DNA of 17,526 nt from NCBI GenBank assembly GCA_002352425.1, contig DEIK01000133.1:1-17526 (forward strand), written 5' to 3'. Under the pieces are notes generated by a model that saw only the letters and a list, made by a program, of their open reading frames with translations, was not told where the DNA came from and did not search any database. A program made the translations under genes and the position numbers. How positions within the stretch are numbered: the first letter of the stretch is position 1; the number at the start of each line of letters is the position of its first letter. Source of the stretch: Rhodobacteraceae bacterium UBA2776 (lineage in GTDB: Bacteria > Pseudomonadota > Alphaproteobacteria > Rhodobacterales > Rhodobacteraceae). Positions 5,714 to 13,087 of the stretch are shown here, one piece after another.

Positions 5714-6265
5714 ATGAAATTACATCGCATATTTTTGACGCTGCCCCTGTTGCTGCTGCCCAACATCAGCGCCGCCTTTGATCTGTCCGCAAAGCCCATC
5801 GGCAGCGTCACCCAATGGCGCACCCACAATGGCAATACAACGGTCGAGCTATTGGCACACGATGGCAAGCTGTTCAAACTCGCCTTCACGCGCGACAATT
5901 CAAAAGGTCAGCCAACATTTGCGCTGTTTTGGGCCCGTAAAGACGGCCAATTGGTCGAAATCACCCAATCATCAGGCGAATGGACCCGCTATAAGCCGCA
6001 TGATTGCGAACTGACCCTTGGCAAATGCCGGTATACCGAGCGCCATAGCGACGGCAGGAAACGCAAGATGATCCGCGTTTCTTCACAGGCGAATGATAAA
6101 ATCAGTTATGCCCTCTACCACTCCAAAGTCAGCGCCAACACCTTGGTTGAAAAAGGTGTTTTTAGCGTCGACAGTTCTGGATACATGATTGACCGCGATT
6201 ATACTGATGCTCAGGGCACAAAATTGTGGTCACGTCGCATCAAAACCGCCGAACCTTCCAGTTAA
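5714..6265 (+). CDS. Exported protein of unknown function (183 aa)
   Basis: The protein has a clear Sec signal peptide (MKLHRIFLTLPLLLLPNISA, cleavage probably after residue 21). A mature domain of about 160 aa follows, rich in short alternating hydrophobic/polar strands, suggesting an all-beta fold. Two cysteines, C98 and C105 (HDCELTLGKC), are spaced for a disulfide in the periplasm. I recognise no family. No strong ribosome binding site is visible before the ATG. The serine hydrolase gene starts 11 nt after its stop, so the two are most likely one transcript. It sits just downstream of ssrA, and nothing like an integrase or attachment-site duplication is seen. Confidence 0.8.
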   Translation: MKLHRIFLTLPLLLLPNISAAFDLSAKPIGSVTQWRTHNGNTTVELLAHDGKLFKLAFTRDNSKGQPTFALFWARKDGQLVEITQSSGEWTRYKPHDCELTLGKCRYTERHSDGRKRKMIRVSSQANDKISYALYHSKVSANTLVEKGVFSVDSSGYMIDRDYTDAQGTKLWSRRIKTAEPSS

Positions 6266-6276
6266 AAGGCAGAAAT

Positions 6277-7452
6277 ATGACCGACAGATTTTCACGTATT
6301 AAGGCCGTGGCCGAGCGTCACGTCGCCAGCGGGGCGCTGAGCGGGATCGAGTGGAGCATTCAGAAAAACGGACGCGTTTGGGCCAGCGGCTCACACGGCA
6401 TGGCCGACGGGCTGAACAGCGTTGCGATGCCGGATACGCCGATCTACCGGATTTATTCCATGACCAAACCCGTGGTCTCGGCCGTGGCGCTGATGCTGCT
6501 GGAACAGGGAAAATTGCGCCTGTTTGATCCTTTGATGATCTATCTGCCGGAATTCGCACAAATGCAGGTTTTGCAAGCCGACGGCAGCTTGACCCCCGCC
6601 GGCATGATAACCCTTGAGCATCTATTCACCCACCGCGCCGGGTTTTCCTACGGGTTTGTGCCGGATTGCCCTGTTGGGGCGCTGTACCGCGAAACAGGCC
6701 TGCGCGATGCAAACCAATCGCTTGAGGATTTCTGCAAGACCATCGCAACGCTGCCATTGGCGTTTCAACCCGGCGCGCAATGGCGCTACAGCGTTGCGAC
6801 CGACGTTTTGGGCCGCGTGCTCGAGGTGATTTTGCAAAAACCACTGCCCGAAATCATCACAGAATACATCACAACCCCGCTGGGCCTAACCGACACCGGA
6901 TTTACAGTGCCCAAAGATCAACGCCACCGGCTGATGCCCATATTTGGCAAATCCAATCTGAACGAATTAATGGAATTTGATGCCGAACCCCAAACCCTGA
7001 TCCCCGCCGATATCGAATTTGAGCACCCTTGCGATGACCCACATTTCGCGCGCGGCGGCATGGGACTGTTTTCTACCCTGTCGGATTACTGCAAAATCAC
7101 CCGCTTTCTGGCCAGCGGGTTAGGCCCCGACAACAACAACCTATTGGCCCGCAACACAGTCCAAATGATGTGGCAGGACCGCATTCCCAAGGCGCAAAAA
7201 CCAATCAGTATTGGTCCCTTCGTGATGAACGGCTATGGCTGGGGGCTTGCGGGCCGCGTCATGACTGATATGGGCGGCGCGATGGTGCCTTCCAACATGG
7301 GCGAATGCGGCTGGGCCGGGGCGGGCAGCACGTTCTTCTGGATTGATCCGATTGAAGATATCATTGGGGTCGTGATGACCCAATACCTGGGCAGCAAAAT
7401 CCCGATTGGCGAGGATTTCATGACCGCTGTGTATCAGGCGGTGGATGAATAA
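6277..7452 (+). CDS. Serine hydrolase of the beta-lactamase / esterase (EstB-like) family
   Basis: A 391-aa protein with the penicillin-binding/class C beta-lactamase fold. The catalytic SxxK is S61-M-T-K64 (RIYSMTKPVVSAVALM). The second motif is Y171-S-V, where true beta-lactamases have YxN; YSx-type motifs are common in esterases of this family. A C-terminal GWAGAGSTFFWIDP stands at the KTG/HxG/WGG position. There is no signal peptide, so it is predicted cytoplasmic and more likely an esterase or amidase than an antibiotic-resistance enzyme. I choose the ATG at 6277, preceded by AAGG, over the longer frame from 6226, which overlaps the upstream gene. It lies 11 nt after the exported unknown protein. 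Family is certain; substrate is unknown. Confidence 0.88.
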   Translation: MTDRFSRIKAVAERHVASGALSGIEWSIQKNGRVWASGSHGMADGLNSVAMPDTPIYRIYSMTKPVVSAVALMLLEQGKLRLFDPLMIYLPEFAQMQVLQADGSLTPAGMITLEHLFTHRAGFSYGFVPDCPVGALYRETGLRDANQSLEDFCKTIATLPLAFQPGAQWRYSVATDVLGRVLEVILQKPLPEIITEYITTPLGLTDTGFTVPKDQRHRLMPIFGKSNLNELMEFDAEPQTLIPADIEFEHPCDDPHFARGGMGLFSTLSDYCKITRFLASGLGPDNNNLLARNTVQMMWQDRIPKAQKPISIGPFVMNGYGWGLAGRVMTDMGGAMVPSNMGECGWAGAGSTFFWIDPIEDIIGVVMTQYLGSKIPIGEDFMTAVYQAVDE

Positions 7453-7749
7453 GTCCCCAGTGCAGCTCGCCCATTCCCGAGACCAACTCCAATCACTTTG
7501 AGCGTTTTTAAGTGCTTATGCAGATAGTGATGCCCATTTTGCGCGCTTTCGTGGCCATATACACCACCAGATCATCGTGCGGCCATGTCTCTGCCAGCCC
7601 TGCAGAATGTAGCAGGTGCCAGGCCTGAATTGGTAAAAACCGCCAATGTTGCCTCATCGAACTTGCCGATTTACCACATCATTCATATGCCCCATATGAT
7701 TGCATATACTGCGGGTGTAAGGCCCCAATATTGGTCAACCTATCATCCG
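7453..7749. other. Intergenic interval between convergent genes, no clear gene
   Basis: This is a convergent gap of about 300 bp. The only coding hint is a minus-strand frame of 49 codons (7508-7657, starting MRQHWRFLPIQAW and ending MGITICIST). It has no ribosome binding site and may be a gene remnant. Two CATATG hexamers separated by three bases (7684-7698) make a small inverted repeat. No obvious terminator with a T run is seen for either flanking gene. Confidence 0.4.
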
Positions 7750-8211
7750 TTAAGCCTTTTCATCAGATGTGTCCGGCAGCACCATAAAAGTACCCAACAT
7801 CGTGGCGCATAGTGTCTTGTTCCCATCATCAACACTATAGACATCTGCCCGACATACCGTCACGCGCCGCCCGGGGCGCAACACCTGACCACAGGCGATT
7901 AGCATCTCGCCTTTGGCAGGGGCCATGATGTTCAGTTTGTATTCTACCGTCAGCACCGAATCCGTCTTTGCCATCAGGGTAAAAGCGGCATAGCCCCCAG
8001 CGCTATCGGCAATCGAGCCAATCACCCCGCCATGAAAATAGCCATGCTGCTGGGTTAGCCCCTCATCATACGGCAGCCGTATTTCAACTGATCCTGCCCC
8101 AACATTGTGCAGACTTGCCTCAAGGCGATCCATGAAATTTTGCCTCGCGAAACTATTTTGTGTCCGTGTCACGAAATCAATGTTGCGCGTTTTGAATTTT
8201 TGCATAACCAT
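7750..8211 (-). CDS. PaaI-family (hotdog-fold) acyl-CoA thioesterase
   Basis: A 153-aa single hotdog domain. The characteristic active-site segment is QQHGYFHGGVIGSIADSAGG (55-74), matching the PaaI-type HGG...D...G pattern with H60-G61-G62 and D69 on the long helix. VEYKLNIMAPAKGEML and GRRVTVCRADVYS form the following strands. Such enzymes hydrolyse acyl- or aryl-CoA thioesters in the cytoplasm. I choose the ATG at 8211 because GGAGG lies 6 nt upstream; a longer frame to 8259 lacks such a site. It is convergent with the serine hydrolase and divergent from the rhodanese-ChrB gene, so it appears to be a single-gene unit. The specific substrate cannot be read. Confidence 0.87.
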   Translation of the reverse strand: MVMQKFKTRNIDFVTRTQNSFARQNFMDRLEASLHNVGAGSVEIRLPYDEGLTQQHGYFHGGVIGSIADSAGGYAAFTLMAKTDSVLTVEYKLNIMAPAKGEMLIACGQVLRPGRRVTVCRADVYSVDDGNKTLCATMLGTFMVLPDTSDEKA

Positions 8212-8450
8212 CCCTGCCCTCCGCTCATGTTCCCGACTGTCCGCACCGATGGAATCCACGTCAACAAAAACGTTGCGTCAGAAACAGGGCGACACGCCCC
8301 CATAAATTCTCCCAAAATTTGCAGGCACCATTTGCCCCCATTGACATCCCAAACCCCATTTGGCACCTTTATTGGATGGGGCCGATGCGCGAACGCCCCG
8401 TGAGGCTTTGGCCAAAGGTTCGCATCCCCTGACCTTCAGAAAGGATGCAG
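8212..8450. promoter_or_regulatory. Divergent intergenic region, thioesterase / chrB-chrA
   Basis: This 239-bp region has no gene and must carry promoters in both directions. A TTGACA (8341-8346) lies on the plus strand, but no well-spaced -10 is clear. A small inverted repeat, CCAAA (8349-8353) with TTTGG (8359-8363), overlaps this area, and CCATTTGSC-like sequence also occurs about 25 bp upstream, so it could be an operator for the chromate genes. Weak evidence. Confidence 0.3.
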
Positions 8451-9269
8451 ATGCCCTCTCCCAACGAAATCACCACGACACAATTGATGCGCCTGATTGG
8501 CACCCCAACCGCCCCCACCATTGTGGATGTGTGCATTGACGATGATTTTGCCGCCGACCCGCGCCTGATCCCGACGTCTATCCGTGCCTCACACCGCGAT
8601 TTGCCCGCACTTTTAGACCGTTTGGATGGGGCGCCCGTGGTGGTGGTCTGCCAAAAAGGTAAGAAACTGTCCCAAGGCGTCGCGGCCTATCTGCGCATTG
8701 AAGGGATCGCGGCAGAATACCTGCAAGGCGGCGTCTATGGCTGGCGCGATGCGGGTCTGCCGTTGATACCCGCAAACATCCTGCCCGCCCCTGTGAACGG
8801 CAGCAGCCTTTGGGTCACCAAACACCGGCCAAAGATCGACCGCATCGCTTGCCCGTGGTTGATCCGTCGCTTTGTGGACCCAAACGCGCGGTTCTTGTTC
8901 GTTGCCCCAAGCGAGGTGGCCGATGTGGCCGAAAAATTCGACGCAACCCCCTTTGACATTGAAGGCGTGTTCTGGAGCCACCGTGGTGAGACCTGCAGTT
9001 TTGACACCATGTTGAAAGAGTTCAAACTGCAAACCGACCCTTTGATGCATCTGGCCAAGGTCGTGCGCGCCGCCGACACCAACCGCCATGACCTGTCCCC
9101 CGAAGCCGCTGGCTTGCTTGCCATTTCCGTTGGACTATCAAAATGTTACAAGGATGACCTGCAGCAACTCGAGGTTGGCATACTGCTTTATGACGCGCTG
9201 TATCGCTGGGCCCGTGACGGCCAAAACGAGAGGCATGATTGGCCCACGGCACAAGGTGCAGCAAAATGA
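8451..9269 (+). CDS. Rhodanese - ChrB-type chromate resistance fusion protein
   Basis: A protein of 272 aa. In numbering from the upstream ATG at 8445, residues about 8-110 form a rhodanese domain with the persulfide-forming C69 in VVVVCQKGKKLSQGVAAYLR (65-84) and the terminal GGVYGWRDAGLP (95-106). Residues about 121-265 form the chromate resistance protein ChrB C-terminal domain: LWVTKHRPKIDRIACPWLIR (122-141), then FWSHRGETCSFDTM. I favour the ATG at 8451 because GAAAGGA lies 5 nt before it, whereas it directly abuts the ATG at 8445. The stop overlaps the chrA start (ATGA), so the pair is translationally coupled. ChrB is linked to sensing or regulation of chromate resistance; fusion with a rhodanese suggests a sulfur/redox input, which is inference. 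Domain calls are strong. Confidence 0.88.
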   Translation: MPSPNEITTTQLMRLIGTPTAPTIVDVCIDDDFAADPRLIPTSIRASHRDLPALLDRLDGAPVVVVCQKGKKLSQGVAAYLRIEGIAAEYLQGGVYGWRDAGLPLIPANILPAPVNGSSLWVTKHRPKIDRIACPWLIRRFVDPNARFLFVAPSEVADVAEKFDATPFDIEGVFWSHRGETCSFDTMLKEFKLQTDPLMHLAKVVRAADTNRHDLSPEAAGLLAISVGLSKCYKDDLQQLEVGILLYDALYRWARDGQNERHDWPTAQGAAK

Positions 9270-10528
9270 GCCAAGCCGATTTTGTGCAACCCAGTCTGGC
9301 TGAGGCCACCCGCGTTTTCACCCGCATTGGCCTGCTGTCTTTCGGTGGCCCCGCCGCCCAGATCGCCGTCATGCACCGCGAATTGGTCGAGGAACGGCCA
9401 TGGCTAACCGAACAACAATTCCTGAACGCCCTATCCTTCTGCATGTTGCTGCCCGGCCCCGAGGCCACCCAGATCGCCACTTATGCTGGCTGGCGTTTGC
9501 ACGGCGTCAAAGGCGGGTTGATCGCGGGATTACTGTTCGTGGTCCCCGGTGCGCTGGTGGTGCTGGCGCTCTCGATCGGCTATGCGCTCTATGGTAAAAT
9601 CCCGTGGGTCGAGGCCATGTTCCTTGGCATCAAGGCCGCCGTCGTGGTGATTGTCATCGAGGCCCTGTTGCGGGTCGCCAAAAAGGCGCTGAACGGCTGG
9701 GCGCATTGGATCATTGCCGCCCTTTCGTTTGTCGGCATCTTTTTCCTGACCCTGCCGTTTCCGCTGATCATCCTGATGGCAGCGCTTTACGGATACCTAA
9801 CGCAGCGCAGCACGGATGATCCTCCGCCCCACCCCAAGGGCGCAAATCCCTTTCGCACCATCGCAATCTGGTTGGTGATCTGGTGGGCCCCCGTGGCCGT
9901 GCTCTGGGCCAGTGGCGCAACATTCCTGACCCAAATCGGCGTGTTTTTCGCCAAGTTGGCCGTCGTGACCTTTGGCGGAGCCTACGCCGTACTGGCCTAT
10001 ATGACCCAAGCCGCCGTATCAGACCACGGCTGGCTGACCACCCCGCAAATGATGGACGGTCTGGGCTTGGCCGAGACCACACCGGGGCCGCTGATCTTGG
10101 TGACCGAATTCGTCGCCTTCATCGCAGGCTTTGGCGAGGCGGGCTTGATGATGGGCATCGCTGCAGCCTTGCTGGCGCTCTGGGTCACCTTTGTGCCGTG
10201 CTATCTGTGGATATTCACCGGCGCACCCTACATTGAATGGATCGCCACCCGCCCGCGCCTGCGTGGGGCTTTATCCGCCATCACCGCCGCCGTGGTCGGC
10301 GTGATCCTCAACCTGTCGCTGTGGTTTGCCTTGCATGTGTTTTTTGGCCGCGTCACCGCCATCAAGAACGGCCCCTTCACCCTGTTCACCCCAGACCTAG
10401 CCACATTGGATTGGCGGGTGCTGGCATTGGCTGTGCTTTCAGGTGTGATGATCCTGCGCCTACACATGGATTTGCTCAAAGTCTTGGGGTTGGTTGCACT
10501 GGGCGGCTTGGCATTGTCACAAATTTGA
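9266..10528 (+). CDS. chrA: Chromate efflux transporter, long-chain ChrA (CHR family)
   Basis: A 420-aa inner-membrane protein with two homologous halves, each starting with the CHR signature. Half 1 carries LSFGGPAAQIAVMHRELVEE (24-43 region) followed by LLPGPEATQIATYAGW. Half 2 carries VTFGGAYAVLAYMTQ followed by LGLAETTPGPLILVTEFVAF. About ten or more hydrophobic segments are visible. CHR proteins export chromate driven by the proton motive force; some are sulfate-linked. I choose the ATG at 9266, which overlaps the ChrB-fusion stop as ATGA, over a frame reaching 9239. Length fits the long-chain class (about 400 aa). Chromate as the substrate is supported by the ChrB partner. Confidence 0.92.
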   Translation: MSQADFVQPSLAEATRVFTRIGLLSFGGPAAQIAVMHRELVEERPWLTEQQFLNALSFCMLLPGPEATQIATYAGWRLHGVKGGLIAGLLFVVPGALVVLALSIGYALYGKIPWVEAMFLGIKAAVVVIVIEALLRVAKKALNGWAHWIIAALSFVGIFFLTLPFPLIILMAALYGYLTQRSTDDPPPHPKGANPFRTIAIWLVIWWAPVAVLWASGATFLTQIGVFFAKLAVVTFGGAYAVLAYMTQAAVSDHGWLTTPQMMDGLGLAETTPGPLILVTEFVAFIAGFGEAGLMMGIAAALLALWVTFVPCYLWIFTGAPYIEWIATRPRLRGALSAITAAVVGVILNLSLWFALHVFFGRVTAIKNGPFTLFTPDLATLDWRVLALAVLSGVMILRLHMDLLKVLGLVALGGLALSQI

Positions 10529-10599
10529 CCCCGCGCCCCCTTCCCTTCACCCCAGAATCGACTATGCTTAACCTATGATTTACCAAAAGGGCCGCAGGC

Positions 10600-11106
10600 A
10601 TGTCTGACACCATTGATTATGGAAACCTGATGCACCGCGCTATGCGCACGTTGATCAAAGACGTTCTGGACGGCATCGCCAAAGACGGCCTGCCAGGGCA
10701 GCACCATTTTTTTATCACCTTTGACACTATGCACCCTGATGTAGAAATCGCTGATTGGCTGTCGGATCGTTATCCCGGCGATATGACCATCGTGATCCAG
10801 CACTGGTTTGACAATCTGGACGTGACCGATGTGGGCTTTGCCATCACGCTGAATTTTGGCGACAACCCTGAACCGCTTTATATTCCATATGATGCGATCG
10901 TCACCTTTGTGGACCCCTCGGTCGAATTTGGCCTGCGGTTTGACAGCAATGACGACGACGATGACGCGGAAATAGATGCCGACGTGGTGGCCCTGGATAT
11001 AGCGGACAACGGCGACGCCCCCGAGGCCCCTATGGTCGAGGCCACCGTCGAGGAAGAACCCGCCAAGGATGCCGAGATCGTCAGCCTGGACAGTTTCCGC
11101 AAATAA
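10600..11106 (+). CDS. sspB: SspB-family ClpXP adaptor (SspB-alpha)
   Basis: A 168-aa protein. Residues 5-115 match the alphaproteobacterial SspB fold, with HHFFITFDTMHPDVEIADWL (35-54), VIQHWFDNLDVTDVGFAITL and LYIPYDAIVTFVDPSVEFGL. This is followed by a very acidic linker (SNDDDDDAEIDAD...) and a short C-terminal peptide AEIVSLDSFRK, the likely ClpX-docking tail. SspB binds the ssrA tag on released polypeptides and delivers them to ClpXP. The tmRNA gene encoding that tag is about 5 kb upstream in this window, so adaptor and tag can be compared directly. Weak GGCCGCAGG-type purine sequence precedes the ATG. It lies upstream of fumC on the same strand (95 nt). Confidence 0.9.
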   Translation: MSDTIDYGNLMHRAMRTLIKDVLDGIAKDGLPGQHHFFITFDTMHPDVEIADWLSDRYPGDMTIVIQHWFDNLDVTDVGFAITLNFGDNPEPLYIPYDAIVTFVDPSVEFGLRFDSNDDDDDAEIDADVVALDIADNGDAPEAPMVEATVEEEPAKDAEIVSLDSFRK

Positions 11107-11201
11107 TAGCCAAATTCGCGCAAGGTGTTAGCGTAAACCTGCTTTGATATGCCGGTCCTATGCGCTATGGCAGGGGCACATCATTTTTAGGAGCTGCCTC
11201 G

Positions 11202-12617
11202 ATGTCTGCATCAACCGATACCAACCAGAAAACACGTAGTGAAACCGACAGCTTTGGTCCATTGGACGTGCCTGCCGACAAATATTGGGGGGCTCAAACC
11301 CAGCGGTCGTTGATGAACTTTCCAATCGGTTGGGAAAAACAGCCCGTCGCGATCGTGCGCGCGCTTGGGGTGATCAAAAAGGCCTGTGCGCAGGCCAATA
11401 TGACTTTGGGCAAACTGGACGCCACTCTTGGCGATGCCATTGTGACAGCGGCAGATGACGTGATTGACGGCAAGCTGGATGATAATTTTCCGCTGGTGGT
11501 GTGGCAGACGGGGTCCGGCACCCAATCCAACATGAACGCCAACGAAGTGATCGCCAATCGCGCCATTGAAATCCTTGGCGGCGAAATTGGTTCCAAAGAC
11601 CCGGTGCATCCGAATGATCATTGTAACATGGGTCAATCCAGCAACGACACTTTCCCGACAGCCATGCACATCGCCACTGCCACCACGGCCCGTGACGTGC
11701 TGCTGCCCGGCTTGCGTACCTTGCACGCTGCCCTTCAGGCCAAAGTCGAAGAATTTGACGGCATCATCAAAATCGGCCGCACCCACACGATGGATGCGAC
11801 GCCATTGACATTGGCGCAGGAGTTCTCGGGCTACGTGCATCAGGTCGCGATGGGCATCAAACGCGTCGAGGGCGCCTTGGGGCGGATTTATGAGTTGGCA
11901 CAAGGTGGCACAGCGGTTGGCACCGGATTGAACACGACACATGGCTGGGCCGAAATGGTTGCCGCCAATATGGCAGTGATTTCCGATCTGCCCTTTGTCA
12001 CCGCCCCCAACAAGTTCGAAGCGCTCGGCGCACATGACGCTATGGTTGAAATGTCCGGTGCTTTAAAAACCGTCGCCTCTTCGCTTTATAAAATCGCCAG
12101 CGACATCCGCATGCTGGGCTCTGGGCCACGCTGTGGTCTGGGCGAATTGATGTTGCCCGAAAACGAGCCGGGATCGTCCATCATGCCAGGCAAAGTGAAC
12201 CCGACCCAAGTCGAAGCAATCACGCAGGTCTGCATCCATGTGATGGGCAATGACGCGGCCGTCGGTTTTGCCGGCTCTCAAGGGCATTTCGAACTGAATG
12301 TGTATAAACCGATGATGGCGTATAACGTGCTGCAATCCATGCAGTTGCTTGGCGATGCCTCGGCGACATTCACCAAAAACTGTGTTGTCGGCATTCAAGC
12401 GGACAAAGGGCGCATTGACCAGTTGATGCGCGAAAGCCTGATGCTGGTGACAGCATTGGCACCAGAAATCGGCTATGACAACGCCACAAAGGTTGCCAAA
12501 ACGGCCCATAAGAACCGTACCACCCTGAAACAAGAAGCCATCGCGCTGGGATTTGTGGATGACGAGACATTTGAGCGTGTTGTGCGCCCAGAGCAGATGA
12601 TCGGCCCCAAAGACTGA
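11202..12617 (+). CDS. fumC: Class II fumarate hydratase
   Basis: A 471-aa, iron-independent fumarase of the TCA cycle, interconverting fumarate and malate in the cytoplasm. Superfamily landmarks are KYWGAQTQRSLMNFPIG near the N-terminus, GSGTQSNMNANEV, a substrate-site stretch HPNDHCNMGQSSNDTFPTAM, KIGRTHTMDATPLTLAQEFS, and the fumarase/aspartase signature GSSIMPGKVNP. Length is typical (about 465 aa). I choose the ATG at 11202 (MSASTDTNQ), with AGGAG 8 nt upstream, rather than an in-frame ATG at 11160. The downstream DUF4169 gene overlaps its stop by one base (TGATG), making a fumC-DUF4169-RHH operon. Assignment is secure. Confidence 0.97.
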   Translation: MSASTDTNQKTRSETDSFGPLDVPADKYWGAQTQRSLMNFPIGWEKQPVAIVRALGVIKKACAQANMTLGKLDATLGDAIVTAADDVIDGKLDDNFPLVVWQTGSGTQSNMNANEVIANRAIEILGGEIGSKDPVHPNDHCNMGQSSNDTFPTAMHIATATTARDVLLPGLRTLHAALQAKVEEFDGIIKIGRTHTMDATPLTLAQEFSGYVHQVAMGIKRVEGALGRIYELAQGGTAVGTGLNTTHGWAEMVAANMAVISDLPFVTAPNKFEALGAHDAMVEMSGALKTVASSLYKIASDIRMLGSGPRCGLGELMLPENEPGSSIMPGKVNPTQVEAITQVCIHVMGNDAAVGFAGSQGHFELNVYKPMMAYNVLQSMQLLGDASATFTKNCVVGIQADKGRIDQLMRESLMLVTALAPEIGYDNATKVAKTAHKNRTTLKQEAIALGFVDDETFERVVRPEQMIGPKD

Positions 12618-12796
12618 TGGCGGATGTCGCAAACCTGAACCGCGCCCGCAAAGAGCGGGCGCGTGACACCAAACGCGCACAAGCGAATGAAAATGCAGTG
12701 AAGTTTGGCCGCACCAAAGCCGAACGCGTGGCCGAGGCCGCGCTGGAGGCCAAGGCTTGCAAAATGCTGGACCAGCACGCGCTGGATAAGGAATGA
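12617..12796 (+). CDS. DUF4169 family protein (59 aa)
   Basis: A 59-aa, highly charged, alanine-rich helical protein: MADVANLNRARKERARDTKR at the N-terminus, then NENAVKFGRTKAER and a helical C-terminal tail. The MA(D/E)VVNLNRARK start and HGRTKAE-like centre are the hallmarks of DUF4169, a small alphaproteobacterial family of unknown function. It is below usual ORF length cut-offs. Its ATG shares one base with the fumC stop (TGATG), and its own stop overlaps the next start as ATGA (12793-12796), so translation of all three genes is coupled. Expected to be soluble and cytoplasmic; nucleic-acid or ribosome association is only a guess from the charge. Confidence 0.85.
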   Translation: MADVANLNRARKERARDTKRAQANENAVKFGRTKAERVAEAALEAKACKMLDQHALDKE

Positions 12797-13008
12797 CAGC
12801 ACGCCCCAAAAAGCATTCTCTGACCCTAAAGGGTCATCGCACCAGCGTGTCGCTTGAAGACGAATTTTGGGATGCATTTCGGGAAATTGCAGCAACCAAA
12901 GGCCAACCCATCAACGTATTGGCCGCCGAGATTGATGCGGCACGCGGATTGGAAAGCGGCTTGGCTTCGGCCATACGGTTGTTTGTCCTGCGCCATTACA
13001 GGGCCTGA
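12793..13008 (+). CDS. Ribbon-helix-helix domain protein (71 aa)
   Basis: A 71-aa protein with an N-terminal ribbon (KKHSLTLKGHRTSVSLEDEF, residues 6-25), then helices DAFREIAATKGQPINVLAAE and GLESGLASAIRLFVLRHYRA. This is the RHH_4-type ribbon-helix-helix fold found in small roseobacter/rhizobial proteins, and it implies dimeric DNA binding. It overlaps the DUF4169 gene by 4 bases (ATGA), as the third gene of the fumC operon. Whether it represses this operon or acts elsewhere is not visible; no matching palindrome stands out near fumC. A terminator-like hairpin follows at 13046. Confidence 0.87.
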   Translation: MTARPKKHSLTLKGHRTSVSLEDEFWDAFREIAATKGQPINVLAAEIDAARGLESGLASAIRLFVLRHYRA

Positions 13009-13045
13009 CGGGCAGATTGCCACGCTTACGGTGCCGTGAGACAGC

Positions 13046-13076
13046 AAAATCCTTTGAAAGGATTTTTCGAAAAATC
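13046..13076. terminator. Overlapping AT-rich palindromes between convergent operons
   Basis: AAAATCCTT (13046-13054), loop TGA, AAGGATTTT (13058-13066) make a perfect 9-bp stem followed by a further T. A second perfect palindrome, GATTTTTCGAAAAATC (13061-13076), overlaps the 3' arm, so the two hairpins are mutually exclusive. Lying between the RHH stop (13008) and the P450 stop (13088), the element probably terminates both converging transcripts. Confidence 0.65.
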
Positions 13077-13087
13077 TTGGTCCTGCC

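Noticed and set aside
6226..6276. Longer N-terminus for the serine hydrolase
   Set aside because: It overlaps the upstream exported-protein gene by 40 bases and has no ribosome binding site; the ATG at 6277 has AAGG at a good distance.
11211..12809. Long minus-strand frames (274 and 248 codons) across fumC
   Set aside because: fumC is beyond doubt on the plus strand with full signature motifs; the antisense translations resemble no protein.
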